Part shown: positions 1 to 6,493 of the stretch, piece after piece
Position numbering within the stretch: the first letter of the stretch is position 1
Layout of the letters: each line of letters opens with the position of its first letter
Assembly (NCBI GenBank): GCA_902984215.1
Contig: CADWAF010000907.1
Span: forward strand, 1-10,248
Direction: 5' to 3'
Source of the DNA: Willaertia magna
Lineage: Eukaryota; Heterolobosea; Eutetramitea; Acrasida; Naegleriidae
Length of the DNA stretch: 10,248 nucleotides
Program-made: the position numbers and the translations under genes
Notes under the pieces: generated by a model
What the model was told of the DNA's origin: nothing
What the model saw: the letters and a program-made list of their open reading frames with translations, nothing else
Database searches by the model: none

Positions 1-97
1 ATTTCCCCCAAACCCAAACCCAGTCGCATACACCATATTAAAACTAACATATTTATGAAATAACAGTTAAATAATATTTATTAAATAAAAATATTAG

Positions 98-744
98 CCA
101 AAAAAATATAAATTTCATACTAAAAAAATAATTAATCTTAATAAAAAACATAGTTTTTATATTAGTTTATCTTGTAAAATTAAAAAAAAGCAAGATGTTA
201 AAATTTATGTATATGAAAAGATTTTAAATGAAGCAAATAAATTAAAGGATTATAAAAATGATTTATCTTTAATTGTTAATGAAAAGAAAAGATTAAAAAA
301 GATTATAATTTATAGAAGTAAAAAAGAAAAATAGTTTAGAGAATTATTAAAAGATATTGAAATTGTTTTAAATAATTATTTATTTAAAAAAGAAAATTTA
401 GGATGGTCTATTTTTATAAAAGTTGATTTAGTTTTAAAAAGTAAAGAAATAATTAATGATTTATCTTTTTATTTAATTTCTATAGATAAAAATTTATCTA
501 TTCATAATTTTTTTATTTTTAATACTAATAAATCTAATTATATTGTAATTTAATTAGATTTTATAACAAATTTTTAAATATAGTTACATTTTTAAAAGGT
601 TCTGAATTATTTATTCAATATAATGATTCTAATTCTTTAGGTTTTGATTATAAATATTATAATAAAGATATTGAATCAATCTAAAAAGAAATAAATAAAA
701 ATATTATTCATATTAATAATAAAGATACTTTTAATAAAAAATAA
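98..744 (+). pseudogene. Decayed open reading frame, product unknown
   Basis: A reading frame with coding-like composition (lysine, leucine, isoleucine, asparagine and glutamate codons, more G than C on this strand) runs from after a TAG at 95-97. It is open to an in-frame TAG at 332-334, then open again to a TAA at 551-553. Near 551-571 the coding character moves to another frame, which reads through a TLKGSE-like stretch (FLKGSELFIQYNDSNSLGFD) to TAA at 682-684 and TAA at 742-744. It therefore has two or three internal stops and one frameshift. No start codon is obvious and I recognise no domain. The parts read like a hydrophilic, partly helical protein. G+C is far below that of the intact genes downstream, as expected of an old non-functional copy. 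A real gene with several tiny introns is less likely, because the stops lie in the middle of smooth coding stretches without GT/AG boundaries. Confidence 0.45.
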
Positions 745-2955
745 AACATTGTGATTTAAATAAATTTATATTTTATTTAATTACTAATTACTAAACCCTT
801 TTTTTTCTACTCTAAATATTACAATATTATCAATTAATAATATTAGACAAACCTTTTTTAAAAATAAAGTGCTATAATTTTATAATAAATATTAATTTAT
901 TAAAAAATTTTTACAATATCTTCATATTTTTATAATTACTATTCTTTTCATTTACCTAAACACTAAAAATAACTTAAATAACTATTTTTAAAACAAAATT
1001 AATTCTAAAAAAATCTATTAAATTCAAATTTAACCTAAGCAAATTTAAAAAAATAATTTATATTATATAATATATATTGATTATTTATAAAAATATAATA
1101 TTTATCTATAATAAATCATTAACAACACTTAAACTAATAACAAATAAACTATTATTAATTAAAATTCTAAATACACATTCAAAATTATCACCAATTAGAA
1201 TTTCTACAATTTTTAAATCAATTTTTTTTGATAATATAATGAATATATAAATAATTTTTTAGTATTATATTTAAATTTAATGAATTTATTGTATTATAGA
1301 AATAATTTATTATAATTTTATAATTACATTTAAAAATAAATTTTTATATTTTAGAATTATTTATTTTTTATTTTTTTTTTAAATAACCTTTTTTTTTAAA
1401 AAAAAAAAATTTTTTATTCTTTTATTTAAATAAATAAATAAAATAATTATAAAATTTAGATAGATAGATAGAATAATTATAAAATTTTTTTATTTAAATA
1501 GATAATAAAATAATTATAAATTTTTTTTATTTAGATAAATAGATAAAATAATTATTTTTTTATAATAAATAAAAGTTAATTTCTAAGTTATTATATAATA
1601 AATATGATTATTATAAAAATTTATTTTTTAATAAATAAAAAACATTATTAAAAATCTATTACTTATAAACTTATTTATACTATATAAATATTTATTATTT
1701 TTAAATATTATAACATTATATTGTTTAAAATTAAAATTATAATTAAAATCAAGAAAACATAAATTTTTATTATTAAATTCACCAAAATATTACAACATTG
1801 TCATTTTTTAATCTAAAAAATTATAAAAAATTCTTTAACCCTATTTTTATTCAATATATTATTTTTATAACATTTATTTATGGTAATTAAAAAAAAATAT
1901 AAATCATTATTAAAAATAAAATAATATTAATTATATTTTTAAATAACAAATTTTAAATATAATATTTTTAATAATTTTTAAACTTATTCAAAAAATTTGT
2001 TTTTTATAATTTTTTTTTAAGAATTAAAATATTTAAAATTATATTTTGACTAATTTTATATAAAAAAAATTAATATAAATTTTAAAACTAAAATGAATAA
2101 TATTTTTATTACTTTTATAATAATTTATTAACATATTAAAAACTTTTTTTATAATCTTTTTTAGTAATATATTTTTAAAAATAATATTTAAAGTCTATAT
2201 TTTTTATTATTTTAAATGATTGTATTTTAATTAAAAATTTTAATAGATAATTGAGTTTTTATAATTATAAAGACCATAAAAATAAAAAAATATAAATTTA
2301 TAATGTTTTTATTAATATTTTGATGAATAAAAAATTAATAAAAGTAATATAAATAAAAAAATAAAAAATATTTTTAAAAAAAAAATTAAATTTAAATATT
2401 TTATTTTATTTAGATACATAATAATTTATTTATTATCTAATCTTATAACATATTATTTATTTATTTTATTTAATTTTTTTTAAAATTATTTTTTTATTTA
2501 TTTATTTTTAAAAAAAAATTTCATATTTTTTATTATCTCTTTATTTATGAAATACATAAATTATTTTTGTTTATTTATTTTAAAAATTAATTAAATAAAT
2601 TAATTGTATAGTTTTTTTTTAAAAATTATTTTTTTAAAGTTTTGTTAATTTTTTTTATTAAATAATTTTTTAAATTTTTTTAGTTTCTTTTTATTTATAT
2701 GATTTGTTTTTTTTAGATTAACAATTTCAAATGTTTTTATTGATGTATATTTGTTATTATGTTATTTATATTTTTATTTAGTATTAAAAATGTATTTTTA
2801 TATATAATTATTATTTAATGTTATTTTTATAAATAAAAAATAAAAATTTTATTAATTTAATTTAAAAATATAATATTTTTACTTATTTTAAAAAAATTAA
2901 AATAATTTTAATATTAACATTAATAAATAAATGTTATTTATTATAAAAAATAAAT
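745..2955. other. AT-rich gene-free flank
   Basis: About 2.2 kb of nearly pure A/T with long A and T runs. I see no intact gene, tRNA or rRNA signature, or transposase motif. Within it, 770-1215 has noticeably more C than G on the plus strand, the opposite of the decayed frame to its left. The minus strand of 1106-1254 is an open stretch ending in TAG (1108-1106), including the string KIVEILIGDNFECVFRILI, which may be another decayed coding remnant. The rest (about 1220-2950) is low-complexity except for a short minisatellite at 1425-1570. Confidence 0.7.
1425..1570. repeat. Imperfect AT-rich minisatellite with GATA tracts
   Basis: The core AATAATTAT, usually extended by AAATTT, starts at about 1442, 1472, 1509 and 1547, so unit lengths are about 30, 37 and 38 bp. 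Between the cores lie T runs, TTTATTTAAATA/TTTATTTAGATA segments and short TAGA/GATA tetranucleotide tracts (for example 1457-1471). The copies are diverged but their order is the same, which indicates tandem duplication rather than chance A/T similarity. Confidence 0.6.
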
Positions 2956-3242
2956 ACTATTGTAAATAAAGCAAATATTCTGTTGTGTGCAACCAACTGC
3001 AAGTTATTTATTTTCGTGTTGTTTGGGCAAGCAAAGGGATTAAAAACCTTCAGAGCAAAAAGGTAAAGGGATTACATCCTAAATCACAAAGAGTTATTAT
3101 CATTTATTTGTGATGAAGTTGATATAAATCACTTGACAATTTAATTAAACACTCAATAAGTCTCTTTCTTTTCCCTTCCATAGAATCTGAGTCCAAATGA
3201 AATCAATCAAACTATTAAACAGATTCTTGACTTTGAAAACAA
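2956..3242 (+). promoter_or_regulatory. Upstream region of the condensation-fold gene, with possible upstream intron
   Basis: Base composition rises sharply here from the A/T desert, so this is probably promoter plus 5' untranslated sequence. AAAGGGATTA occurs twice in the same orientation (3033-3042 and 3065-3074). A good acceptor, a C/T-rich tract ending CCTTCCATAG, ends at 3183. A possible donor GTAAAG starts at 3063, giving a 121-nt candidate intron, longer than the two confirmed introns. After the acceptor, one frame encodes 20 residues (LSPNEINQTIKQILDFENK plus a first N) and stops at TGA 3244-3246, overlapping the ATG at 3243. This could be the last exon of an upstream gene, or chance in a 5' leader. 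An upstream ATG at 3197 opens a 28-codon frame that overlaps the main start. I cannot tell which reading is right. Confidence 0.35.
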
Positions 3243-5060
3243 ATGAAGAGCAAAAAAAAAGGAATGACAAGCAAACAATCTAGTTCAGTTACTATTGGTT
3301 TTAAAAGTGATGAACAGTTGCTAAAGGAAGATATCAGTAGTACTGCGCAACACCATAATCCAATAACAATAACTTTAATTCGTCCTCTAGGAATGATGGA
3401 AAATGTTTATCATAACTTTGTTAAAAAACGTTCTCAACATGTAGTTCAAATCGCTTTTCTGGAAGAAAATTTCATTACAAAACAACTTTTAATTCAATCT
3501 TTACAACAATTACAAGAAAAATACCAACTCTTACGTACCTGTATCGTTAAAGAAGAAAAAGAAGAAGCAAAACAAACCCAACAACAACAACAAGAAGAAA
3601 AAGATTCATTCAAAAAAACATCAACAACCTTCCACTTGGCAGAATTTGAAAAAAAATATTGTCAAGAACATTTATTGAATAATGATGTTAACGACAATAA
3701 TCAACAACAAAATGTTTTAGAATTTATTGAGAATGAAAATGGTAAAGAAATTTGGAAGAAATATTTTGATAGATTAGTTCAACATGGAGATTTATCTTTA
3801 TTATTTAATAATAATAATTTTATAATTAAAAATAAAGAAATAAATAGTAAATATACATTAGAAACAAATTTACTTTATAAAATTATATTTATTAAAGATT
3901 GTGAAAAGGGTAAATCTGAATTAATTATTAATTATCATCAATCTTTATTTGATGGAATTTCTGCAAATGTTTTAATTAGTGAAATTTTAAGAAAATGTAA
4001 AGAAAATTTTTTAAATAACGAACACAACATTAATACAACAACAACAACAATAACAGTAGAAAATGACAATAGAAAAGAAGAAGAAAAGGTTTATCCACCT
4101 TTTGATGAATTATTTACAGTTCAATCAGATAAGAAAAATAGTAAATTTATTCATTGTAATGAACAATCTATAACAGAAGATAGTGATAATGAAGAAGATA
4201 GTGATGAAGAAAAAGAGGAAATTAAAAAAGAAGAAAAGTGTGAAATTGCAGCTTTTCCTACATTTGAATATCATAAAAAACAAGTGTTATTTGATTTATT
4301 AGGATTTTCAAATCATTATATTTTCTTTAAGTTAAATAAGGAATTAACTGATAAACTTTGTAATAATTGTAAACTTAATGGAACTACTATTCATGGAGCT
4401 ATTTTAGCAGCTAATTTATTAATTGTTTGTAGTACTTTGTTTCAAGATAAACTTTATAAAAGATTTTTTGATGGGTATCATTCTCACCATCATTATGACA
4501 TGACAAGTGAAAAGAAATCAAAAGTATTTCCATTTTCAAGTAGTATTTCATTAAGAAATTATTGTAATGTAGATAGCTATGCTTTAGGTAATTTTATAAA
4601 TTCTATCCCTCATTCTGTTAAGGTTGATAGTTCACATTTTGGTAAAGATGTTAAGAAAGAAGAATTTTGGAATTTAGCTAAACAATTAAAAGATGAAATG
4701 ACTAATTATATTAATGAATATAATTTATTTGATAAAAATAATTGGAGTGATTTTTGTAATAATGAGAAATTATTAAATGAAATATCAGAAAGTAGATTAA
4801 ATTTTTCTAATTTATGTAATTTTGGCAAGTTAGATAATTACTACAATGATTTATTAAATGGTGATGATATTTTACAAGTTAAAGAATTATATTCTGTTAC
4901 TTCACAAATAGGTTATGGAAGTTTATTGGAAACAAAATGTATTGGTTTAAATGATCAATTAATGTTTACTTTAACTTTTGTAGATGGTTTTCTTAATTCT
5001 CATTTAGTTGAGCATTTTGCAGATGAAATGATTGAAATTTTACAAAAGGCAGTTGAATAA
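3243..5060 (+). CDS. Condensation / alcohol O-acetyltransferase-fold protein, catalytic His replaced
   Basis: A 605-aa intronless gene whose protein has the layout of the CoA-dependent acyltransferase superfamily (NRPS condensation domains, PapA-type and fungal alcohol acetyltransferases). The fold starts near residue 45 (LIRPLGMMENVYHNF), followed by the helix and strand that normally contain QxLxxxHxxLRT (here LQEKYQLLRT, 90-99). The active-site motif region is NYHQSLFDGIS (230-240). The second half has TTIHGAILAA (381-390), SSSISLRNYCN (432-442), the ALGNFINSIP element (447-456) and a C-terminal FTLTFVDGFLNSHLVEHF (575-592), all typical positions of the fold. The canonical motif is HHxxxDG, with the second His catalytic. 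Here it reads H232-Q233-S-L-F-D237-G238, so that His is Gln (CAA at 3939-3941). Low-complexity insertions (Q-rich 110-117, T-rich 265-270, acidic 312-331) enlarge it beyond the usual 450-500 aa. The start at 3243 is the first ATG after an in-frame TGA at 3234. Met 8 is a possible alternative. No signal peptide or membrane segment is evident. Substrate unknown; it may be catalytically impaired. Confidence 0.75.
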   Translation: MKSKKKGMTSKQSSSVTIGFKSDEQLLKEDISSTAQHHNPITITLIRPLGMMENVYHNFVKKRSQHVVQIAFLEENFITKQLLIQSLQQLQEKYQLLRTCIVKEEKEEAKQTQQQQQEEKDSFKKTSTTFHLAEFEKKYCQEHLLNNDVNDNNQQQNVLEFIENENGKEIWKKYFDRLVQHGDLSLLFNNNNFIIKNKEINSKYTLETNLLYKIIFIKDCEKGKSELIINYHQSLFDGISANVLISEILRKCKENFLNNEHNINTTTTTITVENDNRKEEEKVYPPFDELFTVQSDKKNSKFIHCNEQSITEDSDNEEDSDEEKEEIKKEEKCEIAAFPTFEYHKKQVLFDLLGFSNHYIFFKLNKELTDKLCNNCKLNGTTIHGAILAANLLIVCSTLFQDKLYKRFFDGYHSHHHYDMTSEKKSKVFPFSSSISLRNYCNVDSYALGNFINSIPHSVKVDSSHFGKDVKKEEFWNLAKQLKDEMTNYINEYNLFDKNNWSDFCNNEKLLNEISESRLNFSNLCNFGKLDNYYNDLLNGDDILQVKELYSVTSQIGYGSLLETKCIGLNDQLMFTLTFVDGFLNSHLVEHFADEMIEILQKAVE

Positions 5061-5136
5061 ATTTAATTCTCTATTTTTGCAAATTAATTGGTATTTAATA
5101 TTATACTTTCCTTTGCATTACAACAACTTAAACAAA

Positions 5137-5415
5137 ATGTTAAAACAAGGATTAGACAAGAATTTAGGTACAACCAATAGCTTTGAAGAAAATCTTGACA
5201 AGAACACAGATATTGGAACAACTCTGGAAGAAAAGGCAGGATTGTTTGGAAATAAAGAAAGTGATAATAAGGACCCTATTAGTGCAGTTGGAGAGATTCA
5301 TGATGATTGGGGTAAAACTGGCTTGTCAAAGGGTGGTGATATTATGGGGGCAGCTGATTTAACATCTGATTCAGTTCGTGATATTGACAGAACTAATACA
5401 ACTGAAAGTATTTAA
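5137..5415 (+). CDS. Small acidic hydrophilic protein, unknown function
   Basis: A 92-aa protein starting at the ATG in the context AACAAAATG (5137) and ending with TAA. An in-frame ATG at 5032 would add 35 residues, but it lies inside the 3' end of the upstream gene and encodes an unrelated hydrophobic stretch, so the shorter form is preferred. The product is rich in Asp, Glu, Gly, Thr, Asn and Lys with almost no aromatic residues and no membrane segment. It is probably intrinsically disordered, reminiscent in composition of hydrophilin or stress-type proteins, though no family is recognised. Its N-terminal third holds two related blocks, LDKNLGTTNSFEEN and LDKNTDIGTTLEEK. The C-terminal part has a single Trp (DDWGKTGLSKGGD). 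The gene lies only 76 bp after the previous stop, a gap with TATA-like TATTTAATATTATA and a C/T-rich tract, so it should have its own promoter. Confidence 0.65.
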   Translation: MLKQGLDKNLGTTNSFEENLDKNTDIGTTLEEKAGLFGNKESDNKDPISAVGEIHDDWGKTGLSKGGDIMGAADLTSDSVRDIDRTNTTESI

Positions 5416-5461
5416 ATAATTTTTACATTATATGTACATTGTAAATCTTGTAAACTTATAA
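5416..5461. terminator. Shared 3' region of two convergent genes
   Basis: Only 46 bp separate the stop codons of the small plus-strand gene and the minus-strand Dsn1-like gene, so both transcripts must form their 3' ends here or overlap. The sequence contains several TGTA elements (TGTACATTGTAAATCTTGTA), which resemble UGUA-type 3'-end or Pumilio-binding motifs on the plus-strand transcript, and AATTATAAG-like A/T-rich sequence on the other strand. Functional assignment is inferred from position. Confidence 0.35.
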
Positions 5462-6437
5462 TTAATTAAAATCAAACATTGATTGAGGATCAACTACCAT
5501 ACTTATTTCTTCTGTCTCTTGCCCTTCTGGTGAATTACTATTTAAACCTGATAAAACTTTCTTAAGCATTGAATTAGCATCACTAGGAATTGGTTCTTTA
5601 ACACCATTTAATTTGTTTGTTTCCTCTTTTACTTTCACAAATATTTCCTCTCCTAATTGATTAGAACTTCTAACTAATTGTTTTAATTCTTCTACAAATA
5701 TATTCAATTGGTCAGCTCCAAGAAGTGTATATTCTAAACTACTTCTTAGCTTAGATGAAATAGATTTTACAGGCTTATCATCTTGCGAAGAAAGAGATTC
5801 ATCGTCATCATCTGGTATCTCAAAGGTTGGAGCTTTTTGAGTAATCTTCTCCATATGCTCACTATCTTGTTTTATTAACCTTTCTAAACTTTCCCATTCT
5901 TCTAACTCCTTAGATACATTATTTATCATGCTAGAATATAATTCTTCTTGAATTCTATTTAAATTATTTTTAATTAGTGGTTTTTTCACACTGTTCGTAG
6001 AATAATATTTCTCTATTGTTTGATTTAAAAATGAAATGTAATCTTGCTTTACTCCATCCACTTTTTAAAATTGGTTGTTGGTCAATTGGGTTTTAAAGAA
6101 GAAAGAGAAACTTACTTGTCTCTTGCACAATCTCTTTTTTACAATATGTAGATGTTATATGGGATAATAGAATTTCATTTAGTTTGTATAACCTTTCTCC
6201 ATCTAACAGTTCCTCCGATATTTCTGCACAAAACTTTTCTCCCCTAGGATCTCTTTTCAAAGTACTTTTCCTTGTTTTTCTCTTCTTTTTAGTTGTTTCT
6301 GTTACGTTACTACTGCTTCCGATATTAGTATTTACATCTTCATTATGTCGTTTTTTATATTCAAATCCTCTTGGGCTTTTCAATTTATCTTCGCTGGGTT
6401 TGTTGCTCTTCTTTTTGGCTTTTTCAATTTGTGACAT
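5462..6437 (-). CDS. Probable kinetochore Mis12-complex subunit Dsn1-like protein (two exons)
   Basis: Exon 1 is 6437-6116 and exon 2 is 6060-5462, joined by a 55-nt intron (6115-6061, GTAAGT donor, AAAAG acceptor). Splicing gives a 306-aa protein reading KEIVQET-M-DGVKQDY across the junction. The N-terminus is basic and disordered, with a KKKRKTRKSTLKRDP cluster (50-64). Next comes a helical segment, EISEELLDGERLYKLNEILL (72-91), then coiled-coil-like helices (about 105-180), an acidic linker (IPDDDDESLSSQDD, 189-202) and a final helix pair, SLEYTLLGADQLNIFVEELK (215-234). This order matches Dsn1: a basic Aurora B-regulated motif just before a conserved head helix with an ERL core, then long helices binding Nsl1/Mis12 and Nnf1. 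Human DSN1 is about 356 aa. If correct, it acts in the Mis12 complex, linking CENP-C/CENP-T to Ndc80 at centromeres. The similarity is at the level of motif order and short matches, so another coiled-coil protein remains possible. It lies 56 bp downstream of VPS4 in the same direction. Confidence 0.5.
6061..6115 (-). other. Spliceosomal intron in the Dsn1-like gene
   Basis: A 55-nt intron on the minus strand, from 6115 (GTAAGT) to 6061 (AAAAAG). It splits an ATG codon after the first base (A|TG). Removing it joins two frames that each continue smoothly. Without it, exon 1 runs into a few intron-coded residues (SKFLFLL) and stops, and exon 2 would lack an ATG at its head. TTGACCAAC, about 20 nt before the acceptor, is a plausible branch-point region. 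Confidence 0.85.
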
Positions 6438-6453
6438 TTTTTGAACGTTTGCT

Positions 6454-6465
6454 TTTGGCGCGAAC
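6454..6465. promoter_or_regulatory. E2F/DP-like binding site upstream of the Dsn1-like gene
   Basis: TTTGGCGCGAAC matches the E2F consensus TTTSGCGCSAAA at 11 of 12 positions and contains the core TTTGGCGC. It lies in the 56-bp gap between the VPS4 stop (6494) and the Dsn1-like ATG (6437), beginning 17 bp upstream of that ATG. A six-base run of only G and C in such an A/T-rich window is conspicuous. E2F/DP sites typically drive genes of the G1/S programme, which would suit a kinetochore subunit. Binding is inferred from sequence only. Confidence 0.5.
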
Positions 6466-6493
6466 TTGTTTATTTTTGCCGTTAAAAAATGTC

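Noticed and set aside
5..22. CCCAAACCCAAACCC at the left edge, resembling a telomeric repeat.
   Set aside because: Only about two and a half units, followed at once by non-repetitive sequence; a real telomere would show many copies.
98..744. Alternative genetic code with TAA/TAG read as Gln.
   Set aside because: The intact genes use CAA for Gln and TAA as a clean terminator, and the frame also contains a frameshift, so decay is the simpler reading.
5032..5136. Upstream ATG extending the small protein by 35 residues.
   Set aside because: It begins within the coding end of the preceding gene, and the added residues are hydrophobic and unlike the rest.
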